From the NCBI GenBank assembly GCA_011192055.1, contig DUES01000146.1, positions 1 to 7,246 of the forward strand: a DNA stretch of 7,246 nt. The letters are read 5' to 3'. Within the stretch, counting starts at the first letter, position 1; the number at the start of each line of letters is the position of its first letter. The notes beneath the pieces are model-generated. The model saw only the letters and a list, made by a program, of their open reading frames with translations. It had not been told where the DNA came from and did not search any database. This stretch comes from Dehalococcoidia bacterium (GTDB lineage: Bacteria > Chloroflexota > Dehalococcoidia > Dehalococcoidales > Fen-1064). Positions 1 through 6,213 of the stretch are shown here, in pieces. Position numbers and translations under genes: made by a program.

Positions 1-1
1 C

Positions 2-124
2 CTGGCTGTCAATGACCGGAGAATGGCAATAACGGAGACCCTGGCACACCTTGAAGCAATGCGTGTCGGCGGCAGGATTATCAGGACCGACCGTAACGGC
101 ATGGTCTTTTACCATCGCAGCTAA
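2..124 (+). CDS. C-terminal fragment, possibly a metallo-beta-lactamase-fold hydrolase
   Basis: Only the last 40 codons are inside the window, ending at TAA 122-124; the gene starts upstream. The visible tail contains ETLAHLEAMRVGGRI followed by a short basic stretch and VFYHRS. The pattern of a helix with T-x-x-HL, then a glycine turn and a strand ending in an aromatic residue, resembles the small winged-helix tail after the MBL domain in LACTB2-like and other MBL-fold hydrolases. No catalytic motif is visible, so the family call is an inference from a short tail and could be wrong; another winged-helix protein would look similar. No T-rich terminator hairpin follows the stop. A weak ATTACG/CGTAAT inverted repeat (149-154 with 175-180, 20-base loop) is the only nearby secondary structure. 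Confidence 0.4.
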   Translation: MAVNDRRMAITETLAHLEAMRVGGRIIRTDRNGMVFYHRS

Positions 125-191
125 CGCTTCGTCATCGCGGAGAGCAACATTACGGACCACTGTATTCAGCAGCGCGTAATCTCCCCTTACC

Positions 192-400
192 CACTACTGA
201 TTGTTTCGCTCCGTTCGCAATGACAGGCACAAAAGTGTCACTGCGAGGAGTGCTGACGACGAAGCAGTCTCTTTCCTTCACTATTGATTGCTTCCGCTCC
301 GCTCGCAATGACAGGAACAAAAGTGTCACTGCGAGGAGTGCTAACGACGAAGCAGTCTCTTTCCTTCACTACTGATTGTTCCGCTCCGCTCGCAATGACA
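192..400. repeat. Tandem imperfect-palindrome repeat, two full units and one half unit
   Basis: Unit 1 is 192-278 (87 bases), unit 2 is 279-366 (88 bases), and a third copy of the first 34 bases is 367-400. Units 1 and 2 differ at only about five bases plus one single-base indel. Each unit is itself an imperfect inverted repeat: left arm 199-225 (GATTG...CGCAATGACA) and right arm 236-269 (TGTCACTGCGAGG...GAAGCAGTC) in unit 1; 286-313 and 324-357 in unit 2. The loop is about 10 bases and includes ACAAAAG. On the minus strand the arms read TGTCATTGCGAG...CAATC, an interspersed-repeat motif I recall from many environmental bacterial genomes, where it often produces false ORFs. A decayed further arm probably lies at 129-191, since 174-203 aligns with the junction between units. 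The repeats are too long, palindromic and spacer-free to be CRISPR. Confidence 0.85.
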
Positions 401-426
401 TAAGCTGGAATTATTGTGGTTTGTTC

Positions 427-435
427 TGGTATTAT
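427..435 (+). promoter_or_regulatory. Extended -10 promoter for gap
   Basis: TGGTATTAT fits the extended -10 form TGnTATAAT, with TATTAT at 430-435 matching the hexamer at five of six positions. No convincing -35 lies 17 bases upstream, which is tolerated when the TG element is present. Transcription would start near 442 and give a leader of about 40 bases before the gap ATG. The element begins 27 bases after the last repeat copy, so the repeat array lies just upstream of the promoter and not in the transcript. Confidence 0.45.
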
Positions 436-483
436 TTTATACGAGCGCCAAAGACAAACAGCGGGGTAAGGAGGCAAATACAA

Positions 484-1497
484 ATGGTAACCAGAATCGG
501 AATCAACGGTTTCGGACGGATTGGCAGACTCACTTTCCGGACCATCCACCAGTATCACTCCGATACGCTGGAAGTAGTCGCCATTAATGACATTGCAGAC
601 ACAAAGACCAACGCACACCTTATGAAATGGGATACCAATTACGGGTACTTCCCCTGCGAACCGGGTGGAGAAGGCAAATCACTTATCGTGGCCGGTAAGG
701 AAATTATAACCCTGACGGAACGTGAACCGGCTAACATTCCATGGACCGACTACGGTGTTGACATTGTAATTGAATCCACCGGTCTGTTTACGGATGGCAC
801 TAAAGCAAACGCTCACCTGGGTGGCAGTGTTAAAAAAGTGCTCATCTCTGCCCCGGCAAAAAACGAAGACTTAACCATCGTACTCGGTGTTAACCAGGAC
901 CAGTACGACCCTGATAAACACAACGTTATATCCAACGCCTCGTGTACCACAAACTGCATCGCTCCTCCGGTCAAGGTGTTAAATGACAGCTTCGGGATAA
1001 ATAAAGGTCTCATGACTACCATCCATGCCTACACCAACGACCAGAAGGTAATGGACGTGGTCCATAAGGACCTGCGCCGCGCCCGGGCTGCTGCCATGAA
1101 CATCATCCCTACCACTACCGGTGCTGCCGTTGCTGTTGCCCGCGTCATACCCGAATTAAACGGTAAACTAGACGGTATGGCGTTTCGTGTTCCTGTATCC
1201 ACTGTCTCGGTGGTGGACCTTGTCGCTGAACTGAATACAGACGTAACCGCTGAGCAGGTCAATAACGCCTTCAGGCAAGCTTCAGCAGGCCCTCTGTCAG
1301 GTATCCTCGAATACTGCGAAGAACCGCTGGTAAGCTCGGACTTCAAGCACAATCCGGCAAGTTCAATAATCGACGCTCCCAGTACCATGGTAATCGGTAG
1401 CAACCTTACTAAAGTTATTGCCTGGTATGATAATGAGTGGGGTTATAGTTGCCGGTTGGCTGATTTGGCTACTTTTATTGCAGGCACGGGACTATAG
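484..1497 (+). CDS. gap: Glyceraldehyde-3-phosphate dehydrogenase, type I (337 aa)
   Basis: Catalyses the reversible, phosphate-dependent NAD-linked oxidation of glyceraldehyde 3-phosphate to 1,3-bisphosphoglycerate in cytosolic glycolysis and gluconeogenesis. The N-terminal Rossmann fold starts at once with RIGINGFGRIGR (residues 4-15), and Asp36 after strand two fits NAD preference. The active-site signature NASCTTNC (151-158) carries nucleophile Cys154; the partner His181 lies in TTIHAYTNDQ, and the C-terminal WYDNEWGYS is intact. The length of 337 residues is normal. The frame is open upstream to ATG 376, but the extra 36 residues read through repeat and promoter DNA. ATG 484 is preceded by the perfect site TAAGGAGG (467-474, spacing 9) and starts where the family starts. 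The gene has its own promoter. No terminator is visible after the stop, so some read-through into the next gene is likely. Confidence 0.97.
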   Translation: MVTRIGINGFGRIGRLTFRTIHQYHSDTLEVVAINDIADTKTNAHLMKWDTNYGYFPCEPGGEGKSLIVAGKEIITLTEREPANIPWTDYGVDIVIESTGLFTDGTKANAHLGGSVKKVLISAPAKNEDLTIVLGVNQDQYDPDKHNVISNASCTTNCIAPPVKVLNDSFGINKGLMTTIHAYTNDQKVMDVVHKDLRRARAAAMNIIPTTTGAAVAVARVIPELNGKLDGMAFRVPVSTVSVVDLVAELNTDVTAEQVNNAFRQASAGPLSGILEYCEEPLVSSDFKHNPASSIIDAPSTMVIGSNLTKVIAWYDNEWGYSCRLADLATFIAGTGL

Positions 1498-1503
1498 TCA
1501 GGT

Positions 1504-1532
1504 TTGACAATAATCGGTTGTGAGTCTACAAT
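1504..1532 (+). promoter_or_regulatory. Near-consensus sigma-70-type promoter for the tubulin-like gene
   Basis: A perfect -35 TTGACA (1504-1509) and a -10 TACAAT (1527-1532, five of six) are separated by exactly 17 bases. Transcription would start near A1539, leaving a leader of about 30 bases before GTG 1569. The promoter begins seven bases after the gap stop codon, so the downstream gene can be expressed independently and probably strongly. A second TACAAT at 1549-1554 has no suitably placed -35. Confidence 0.8.
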
Positions 1533-1568
1533 AACGGCAGCATTGGGTTACAATTTGAGGTGGAAAAG

Positions 1569-2747
1569 GTGAAGTTACTAGTTATTGGATTCGGCCAGTG
1601 TGGCTCGAATATCGCAGATGGATTTGCCAGGCTGAACAGGAGGGCACGCGCACAGCGAAGAATTGAGATAGTCACCAGCGCTTTTGCCGTCAATACCGAT
1701 CTCGCTGACCTGAGCGGGTTGTCCTATATCAAACCTGACTATCAACACAGGATCCTCATCGGCGGACGTAAGTCCGGCGGACACGGCGTAGGCAAGATTA
1801 ATGAACTTGCCGCAGAGATTGCCAGGGAAGATGCTGACAAGGTAATCGACGCCATTCGGGGAACGCCCCGCTTCTTCGAATCGGACGCCTTCCTGCTGAT
1901 TGCAGGGGCCGCCGGTGGTACCGGCTCCGGTTCGATATCCATCATGACACAGATAATCAAGGAACGTTACGTAGATAAGCCTATCTACAACCTGGTTATC
2001 CTTCCATTCGAGCACGAGGAACGTACCGAAGAAAGGACCATTTACAACTCGGCAACATGCCTCAAGTCATCCAGTTCCGTGGCCGACGCTATCTTTCTGG
2101 TTGACAACCAGCGGTATGTCAGGAAAAACGCCTCCCTGAGAAGCAACCTCGCTCAGATAAACCAGTTAATTGTTGAACCATTCTACAATATCCTCTGTGC
2201 CGGCGAAGAGAAGAAATCCAAGTACATCGGAGCCCGGCTGCTTGATGCCGGAGATATTATCCAGAGTATTGCCGGGTGGTCCGTTATCGGTTACGGAAAA
2301 TCGGAACTGCCGTCACTCCGGTTACCTTTCAGGACATCACGTAACTTCAGGGATAAGAGCTCCGAGATTCACCGTGGTATCGAGGCGATGGATGAGGCTA
2401 TCAGTGAGCTGTCCTTCAAGTGTGATCCTGAAGACGCCACCAGGGCTCTCTACCTTGTCTCTGCACCGGGTAAGGAGATGAACCTCAGTGTCATTAAAGA
2501 GCTTGGGGAATATCTCAAGAGCCTGACACCGGAAGCCATTATAAGGAATGGAGATTATCCCCGTGACAGGGGCGCCCTCGAAGTCTCCGTAATCCTCTCC
2601 GAGATGAAGAACGTAGAAAAAATCCGCAGGTATTACGTCGAAGCTGCCGGTGTTGTCTCCACGATAAAGAAACGACAGAAGCAGATAGAGAACAAGCTCA
2701 AGGAAATTGACGAGTACGCCAAGGACGTCCCTTCCTTACTGAACTGA
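1569..2747 (+). CDS. CetZ-like protein of the tubulin/FtsZ GTPase superfamily (392 aa)
   Basis: A probable GTP-binding, filament-forming cytoskeletal protein. It opens with strand LLVIGFGQCGSN (residues 3-14); GQCG is the tubulin-style first nucleotide loop. AVNTDLADL (about 40-48) matches the T2 region, GGRKSGGHGVGK (65-76) the T3 loop, and GAAGGTGSGS (113-122) the T4 phosphate loop, closer to tubulin GGGTGSG than to FtsZ GGGTGTG. VILPFEHE (about 143-150) and AIFLVDNQRY (174-183) resemble CetZ. The catalytic T7 loop aligns as LLDAGDI: both acidic residues are kept (Asp226, Asp229) but the usual Asn is Leu. The tail, from about residue 366, is charged and likely coiled coil, with no FtsZ-type C-terminal peptide. 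GTG 1569 is chosen over in-frame GTG 1560 because GAGGTGG (1557-1563) sits correctly only for 1569. It lies between its own promoter and a strong terminator. Superfamily is confident; subfamily and role are inference. Confidence 0.85.
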   Translation: MKLLVIGFGQCGSNIADGFARLNRRARAQRRIEIVTSAFAVNTDLADLSGLSYIKPDYQHRILIGGRKSGGHGVGKINELAAEIAREDADKVIDAIRGTPRFFESDAFLLIAGAAGGTGSGSISIMTQIIKERYVDKPIYNLVILPFEHEERTEERTIYNSATCLKSSSSVADAIFLVDNQRYVRKNASLRSNLAQINQLIVEPFYNILCAGEEKKSKYIGARLLDAGDIIQSIAGWSVIGYGKSELPSLRLPFRTSRNFRDKSSEIHRGIEAMDEAISELSFKCDPEDATRALYLVSAPGKEMNLSVIKELGEYLKSLTPEAIIRNGDYPRDRGALEVSVILSEMKNVEKIRRYYVEAAGVVSTIKKRQKQIENKLKEIDEYAKDVPSLLN

Positions 2748-2773
2748 TAAGCTCCAATTAATCATAGACTCGT

Positions 2774-2808
2774 AATCAGCCCCAGCGAAAGACTCGCCGG
2801 GGCTGATT
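2774..2808 (+). terminator. Intrinsic terminator after the tubulin-like gene
   Basis: A perfect 10-bp stem pairs AATCAGCCCC (2774-2783) with GGGGCTGATT (2799-2808). Inside it a second stem, GCGA (2785-2788) with TCGC (2794-2797), closes a five-base loop, separated by one A-C mismatch. T-rich DNA follows (TTTGTCTACCTTTT, 2807-2820). It lies 26 bases after the stop codon and should separate this gene from the dnaX unit. Confidence 0.85.
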
Positions 2809-2901
2809 TGTCTACCTTTTGGAACACGATTCTTCTTCTCAAACCATGAGTGAAAAAACCTGTACCTGGCACAAATCATATATACACCAATAATTCCCAC
2901 T

Positions 2902-2922
2902 GCCTGATCCAGGCTTAGCCTG
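2902..2922. other. Overlapping short inverted repeats in the gap before dnaX
   Basis: GCCTG (2902-2906), CAGGC (2910-2914) and GCCTG (2918-2922) are spaced by three bases each, so the middle element could pair with either neighbour but not both. A separate 12-base palindrome ACTCCCCGGAGT lies at 2935-2946. Both sit upstream of the predicted dnaX promoter, so they would be DNA sites and not leader RNA unless an upstream transcript exists. The rest of 2821-2947 shows no gene, tRNA or SRP RNA signature. A chance origin is quite possible. Confidence 0.3.
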
Positions 2923-2947
2923 ACCCCGGATATCACTCCCCGGAGTC

Positions 2948-2976
2948 TTTAGAAAGAGACCATTATAAGGTATAAT
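2948..2976 (+). promoter_or_regulatory. Possible dnaX operon promoter overlapping the annotated start codon
   Basis: A perfect -10 TATAAT (2971-2976) lies 17 bases after TTTAGA (2948-2953, four of six for -35). Transcription would begin near 2983-2985, that is after ATG 2975 and just before the in-frame ATG 2987. If this promoter is used, translation from its transcript must start at 2987 with almost no leader. Similar TA-rich DNA could also arise from the palindrome in which it sits. Confidence 0.45.
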
Positions 2977-2978
2977 GG
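2960..2978. promoter_or_regulatory. Palindrome spanning the -10 box and dnaX start
   Basis: CCATTATA (2960-2967) and TATAATGG (2971-2978) are perfect 8-base inverted repeats around AGG. The right arm contains both the TATAAT box and ATG 2975. A dimeric repressor could bind here. Because of the symmetry, the left arm also presents TATAAT on the minus strand. No regulator is encoded nearby to pair with it, so an operator role is only a suggestion. Confidence 0.4.
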
Positions 2979-4627
2979 ACAGTGATATGGCATCTCAGGT
3001 TTTTTACCGTAAGTGGCGGCCCCGCACACTGGCTGAAATAGTCGGCCAGGAACCGGTAACGCACACGCTGCTGAATGCTCTCGCCAGCAGTCGTATTTCC
3101 CATGCCTATCTGTTCTGCGGACCAAGAGGTACAGGCAAGACCAGCACTGCACGGACACTTGCCAAGGCCGTTAACTGTCTCTCCAATGGCCAGGGTGAAC
3201 CTTGTAATACATGCGACATTTGCCTGGCAATTGCCGAAGGGCGGGCACTCGATGTCATTGAAATCGACGCTGCCAGCAATACCGGAGTCGACGATATACG
3301 TGACCTGCGGGAGAAGGTCAACTACGCCCCCAACCAGGCCCGCTACAAGGTATACATTATCGACGAAGTCCACATGCTCAGCACACCCGCCGCCAACGCC
3401 CTTTTGAAAACCCTCGAAGAACCACCGGCACACGTCATCTTCATACTCGCTACCACCGAGACCCACAAGATCCTCCCGACAATCATGTCCCGGTGCCAGC
3501 GGTTCGATTTTCGGCGTCTGTCCCAGCAGGACATCATATCCAAGCTGGACCGGATCTGCGACTCCGAAGGTATCACTGCCGAACCGGAAGCAGTCCGCCT
3601 TATCGCCAAAAGTGCTACCGGAAGCCTGCGTGACGCTGAGAACCTGCTCGAACAGATGACCGCCTACTATGGCTCCGAAATCGGGTTCCACCAGGTCCGG
3701 GAAGTCCTCGGTATTACGGGAGACCGTCGGACCAGGGAGTTAGCCAGGCACATCGTCACCGGGGATATACCCGCCGGTGTGGCTACGATAAATAACGTCA
3801 ATAATGACGGCCTGAACCTGCGCCAGTTCAACCGCGAACTGGTCGAATACCTCAGGGCATTACTCCTTATCAAGACCGGCGCTGAAGAAACAGTAGACCT
3901 TTCCACCGAAGATATCACCGAACTGAAAGATTTGGCCAGCGGGACTTCGCTGGCACATGTCCTGAAGGCTGTCAAAACCTTCGGTCAGCTTGAAATCGGT
4001 CTGGATAACCACTCCACGCTCCCCCTCGAACTGGCCATGGTGGATTCCTGCCTGACTTCAGCCGATGAGGAGAGCACCGCAAAACGGACTGAAACAGCAC
4101 CCCAGGCTGCTCGAAAGACCACGCCACCACCCGTTACCACTGCACCGGTTACGAAGCAGGTAGAGTCCGAACCGGCAGCACCTGTTACCCCGAAACCGGT
4201 GGTAAAAAGCGCACCGGCCGACGTTGCACCGGAAACTGAGCCATCTCCACTAAAAACACCTCAACCTGCAGCCGCCGGGACGGACAACCAGGCAACACCC
4301 GGTAACGAGATAGAGCGCCTGCGGCAGGACTGGAAAAAGGTTATCGAAGATGCACCGGCAGAGACCAGGAGGACTCCCGCCCTGGCCATCCTGAGAAGTG
4401 CGGGTGTTCAACCTGTCTCGATTGAGAACGATAAAGTAGTCCTCTCGTTCAAGTATCCGGTATTCAAAGAGAAACTGGAAGACCCCGAAAACCAGAGAGT
4501 GGTCGAGACCATCATAAGCCACTACCTCGGACGTCCCTGCAGCGTGCAGTGTATCGCTGAAAACAATCACCTGGTAAAAGAGGCGCTGAAACTCGGTGCC
4601 CGGATTATAAACACGGAGGAAACATGA
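2975..4627 (+). CDS. dnaX: DNA polymerase III subunit gamma/tau, clamp-loader ATPase (550 aa)
   Basis: The AAA+ ATPase core of the replicative clamp loader, which opens the sliding clamp and tethers polymerase at the fork. It begins MASQVFYRKWRP, typical of the family. Walker A is GPRGTGKT (49-56); four zinc-binding cysteines are Cys68, 77, 80 and 83; Walker B is IIDEVH (128-133); sensor 1 is LATTE (158-162), followed by the arginine-finger motif SRC (172-174) and sensor 2 GSLRDAEN (216-223). Domain III follows to about 360, then a Thr/Pro/Ala-rich linker (362-445) and a C-terminal domain (446-550). ATG 2975 has TAAGG (2966-2970) four bases upstream. ATG 2987 (Met5) fits the family start better but has no ribosome site. 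No strong slippery heptamer is seen, so a single full-length product is likely. First gene of the dnaX-ybaB-recR cluster. Confidence 0.96.
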   Translation: MDSDMASQVFYRKWRPRTLAEIVGQEPVTHTLLNALASSRISHAYLFCGPRGTGKTSTARTLAKAVNCLSNGQGEPCNTCDICLAIAEGRALDVIEIDAASNTGVDDIRDLREKVNYAPNQARYKVYIIDEVHMLSTPAANALLKTLEEPPAHVIFILATTETHKILPTIMSRCQRFDFRRLSQQDIISKLDRICDSEGITAEPEAVRLIAKSATGSLRDAENLLEQMTAYYGSEIGFHQVREVLGITGDRRTRELARHIVTGDIPAGVATINNVNNDGLNLRQFNRELVEYLRALLLIKTGAEETVDLSTEDITELKDLASGTSLAHVLKAVKTFGQLEIGLDNHSTLPLELAMVDSCLTSADEESTAKRTETAPQAARKTTPPPVTTAPVTKQVESEPAAPVTPKPVVKSAPADVAPETEPSPLKTPQPAAAGTDNQATPGNEIERLRQDWKKVIEDAPAETRRTPALAILRSAGVQPVSIENDKVVLSFKYPVFKEKLEDPENQRVVETIISHYLGRPCSVQCIAENNHLVKEALKLGARIINTEET

Positions 4628-4929
4628 ACCTTTCCATGATGAACCAGGCACGGCAACTTAAAGCCAAGCTTGAAGAAGCCCAGAAAGAACTCGCCAAGAC
4701 GGAAGTACAAGCTGAAGCCGGAAAAGGCGCCGTCAAGGTAACCGCCAACGGTCAGCAAAAGATAGTGGCTATCAGTATTTCTCCCGATGCTATGGACTCA
4801 AAAAAGCCGGAGCAGCTCGAGCAGCTAATACTGAAGGCAGTACATGATGCCCAGGCAAAATCAGAGAAAACAGCCGCCAAACGCATGAAAGGCCTGACCG
4901 GCGGGATGAAAATTCCGGGATTATTCTAG
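4624..4929 (+). CDS. ybaB: YbaB/EbfC family nucleoid-associated DNA-binding protein (101 aa)
   Basis: A small protein of the YbaB/EbfC family, whose members form tweezer-like dimers that bind DNA and coat the nucleoid. Its usual length is about 100-110 residues. The N-terminal part (MMNQARQLKAKLEEAQKELA, residues 5-24) is the long family helix, followed by a beta sheet with VKVTANGQQKIVAISISPD (37-55) and a C-terminal helix rich in Ala and Lys (LEQLILKAVHDAQAKSEK). The tail ends GGMKIPGLF, matching the family's Gly/Met-rich ending. The ATG overlaps the dnaX stop as ATGA, and GGAGG (4615-4619) lies within the dnaX end, so translation is probably coupled. A nearby in-frame ATG at 4636 lacks such a site. 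Placement between dnaX and recR is conserved in many bacteria. Confidence 0.95.
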   Translation: MNLSMMNQARQLKAKLEEAQKELAKTEVQAEAGKGAVKVTANGQQKIVAISISPDAMDSKKPEQLEQLILKAVHDAQAKSEKTAAKRMKGLTGGMKIPGLF

Positions 4930-4955
4930 CCGCAGTAAAGTAAGGAGGACTGACA

Positions 4956-5567
4956 TTGGACCATGGCTCCATACCGGCCGCCAATGCCATAAACCATTTA
5001 GTCCAGGAGTTGAGTAAGCTGCCCGGTATCGGACCTAAAAGTGCGCAGCGCATAACCTATCACCTGCTGCGGTCCACTCCGGAACAGACCGGTCTCCTCT
5101 CTGATGCCATACGTGATGTCAAGCAGCAAATTATGCTCTGCTCCACCTGCTGTAACCTGACAGACGTTGATCCATGCCCTATCTGCCGCAACGAGCAACG
5201 AGACCGTACCACGATATGCGTTGTCGAGCAGCCCCAGGACATTCTCGCCATAGAGCATACCGGAATATACCGTGGCCTGTATCATGTCCTTCATGGCGCC
5301 ATCTCACCGACCGAAGGCGTAGGAGCCGGTGATGTCAGGATAAGGGAACTCACCGACCGCCTCCAGGACGGCACCGTGCAGGAAATCATACTGGCTACCA
5401 ATACCAATCTTGAGGGCGAACAGACCGCCCTTTACCTCAACCACATACTTGCCCCCATCGGTGTCAGGGTAACCCGCCTGGCTCACGGACTTCCCTTTGG
5501 CACAGAACTGGAATACGCCGATGACACTACGCTCACTCGAGCGATAGAAGGAAGGCAGGCACTCTAG
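4956..5567 (+). CDS. recR: Recombination mediator protein RecR (203 aa)
   Basis: RecR works with RecO and RecF to load RecA on single-stranded gaps during recombinational repair. Domain order is complete: helix-hairpin-helix [11 protein letters not shown] (22-32), a four-cysteine zinc finger (Cys62, Cys65, Cys74, Cys77; an additional Cys66 is present), the Toprim domain from ICVVEQPQD (about 87-95) through [12 protein letters not shown] and the [10 protein letters not shown] segment (146-155), and the C-terminal region with [16 protein letters not shown] (174-189). The length of about 200 residues is normal. The start is TTG 4956, set by a perfect TAAGGAGG (4941-4948) seven bases upstream; the nearby ATG 4963 is out of frame. 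The 26-base gap after ybaB contains no terminator, so recR is in the dnaX operon. Confidence 0.97.
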   Translation: MDHGSIPAANAINHLVQELSKLPGIGPKSAQRITYHLLRSTPEQTGLLSDAIRDVKQQIMLCSTCCNLTDVDPCPICRNEQRDRTTICVVEQPQDILAIEHTGIYRGLYHVLHGAISPTEGVGAGDVRIRELTDRLQDGTVQEIILATNTNLEGEQTALYLNHILAPIGVRVTRLAHGLPFGTELEYADDTTLTRAIEGRQAL

Positions 5568-5612
5568 TTACACCTGATAGTTCCAAAATTCAGACAACCA
5601 GGCAGGATAACA

Positions 5613-6164
5613 TTGATATACGAATACCGTGAAGATATCCATTCAGATATCGATGGTACGATTATCGATATCGAGACAATAGGCCGGTTTAACCAGCGTT
5701 ACCGGTATACCAATGATGCCCGCGAATTCGAGTATATCCAACAGGTAATATTCGGTTCAATTGACCGCAACCAACTGCAGATACTCCATGTACGGGACAG
5801 AAATGACATCCCCGAGCTTAATGAACGGGTAACATCCGTTATCGACGGTCTCAACCGACCATTCTATGCTTTCAACTCCGTTTTCGAAATGGGAGTACTT
5901 TACTTCGGACTTGGCGAAGAACTGTACTTCGACGGCGAGCTTCAGGACGAAAAATTCGAGTCCAAGGCAAAGGCCGTACGCAATCTGGGTATACCCAACT
6001 ACGATGACCCGTTTTATGACAAAGGATTGCTCTGCATGCAGGCATGGGAAAACGGGGAGTTTGATACAGCCGTTGCCCATAACCGTGCCTGCCTCCTCAA
6101 GGAACGGGACATTCTCCTGAAGAGAGGTTTCCGGGAACCGTACGAACTGATATTTAACAAGTAA
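5613..6164 (+). CDS. Putative RNase H-like (DEDD-type) 3'-5' exonuclease family protein (183 aa)
   Basis: Probable metal-dependent nuclease, called from motifs only. TIIDIETIG (residues 16-24) looks like exonuclease motif I with Asp19 and Glu21. FYAFNSVFEMGVL (84-96) resembles motif II, though the expected Asp after the aromatic is Glu92. AHNRACLLKERDIL (155-168) resembles motif III, with Asp166 as the last metal ligand and His156/Asn157 in the helix before it. The arrangement fits the YprB-like RNase H-fold group, which includes small stand-alone proteins. No signal peptide or membrane segment is seen. The start is TTG 5613 with a modest CAGGA site (5603-5607, spacing 5); no earlier start is evident. 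It follows recR by 45 bases without terminator or clear promoter, suggesting co-transcription. Substrate is unknown, and inactivity cannot be excluded. Confidence 0.6.
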   Translation: MIYEYREDIHSDIDGTIIDIETIGRFNQRYRYTNDAREFEYIQQVIFGSIDRNQLQILHVRDRNDIPELNERVTSVIDGLNRPFYAFNSVFEMGVLYFGLGEELYFDGELQDEKFESKAKAVRNLGIPNYDDPFYDKGLLCMQAWENGEFDTAVAHNRACLLKERDILLKRGFREPYELIFNK

Positions 6165-6213
6165 TAAATTCTCGGGTATCCCACATGGTATATCTCCGCC
6201 CGGAGGTGATGTT

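Noticed and set aside
192..400. Tandem repeats as a CRISPR array
   Set aside because: Units are 87-88 bases, near identical along their whole length and have no unique spacers.
238..618. Minus-strand open frame of 126 codons across the repeats and the gap start
   Set aside because: It encodes repeated VIASGAE-type stretches that are simply the translated palindromic repeat, and its other half is antisense to gap.
2170..2481. Plus-strand 103-codon frame inside the tubulin-like gene
   Set aside because: It is out of frame with conserved tubulin-superfamily sequence, and lacks its own ribosome site and any recognisable domain.
2821..2974. SRP RNA or tRNA gene upstream of dnaX, as in some Firmicutes
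   Set aside because: No SRP RNA core such as GGAAGCAGCC on either strand and no tRNA cloverleaf or TTCGA loop.
2963..3691. Minus-strand open frame of 242 codons opposite dnaX
   Set aside because: It lies entirely antisense to well-supported DnaX domains and has no recognisable motifs; long antisense frames are common opposite genes with this codon bias.
4331..4340. Programmed frameshift site in dnaX (TGG AAA AAG)
   Set aside because: The heptamer is G AAA AAG, not the efficient A AAA AAG, and I see no clear downstream pseudoknot or early stop arrangement that would make a gamma form.
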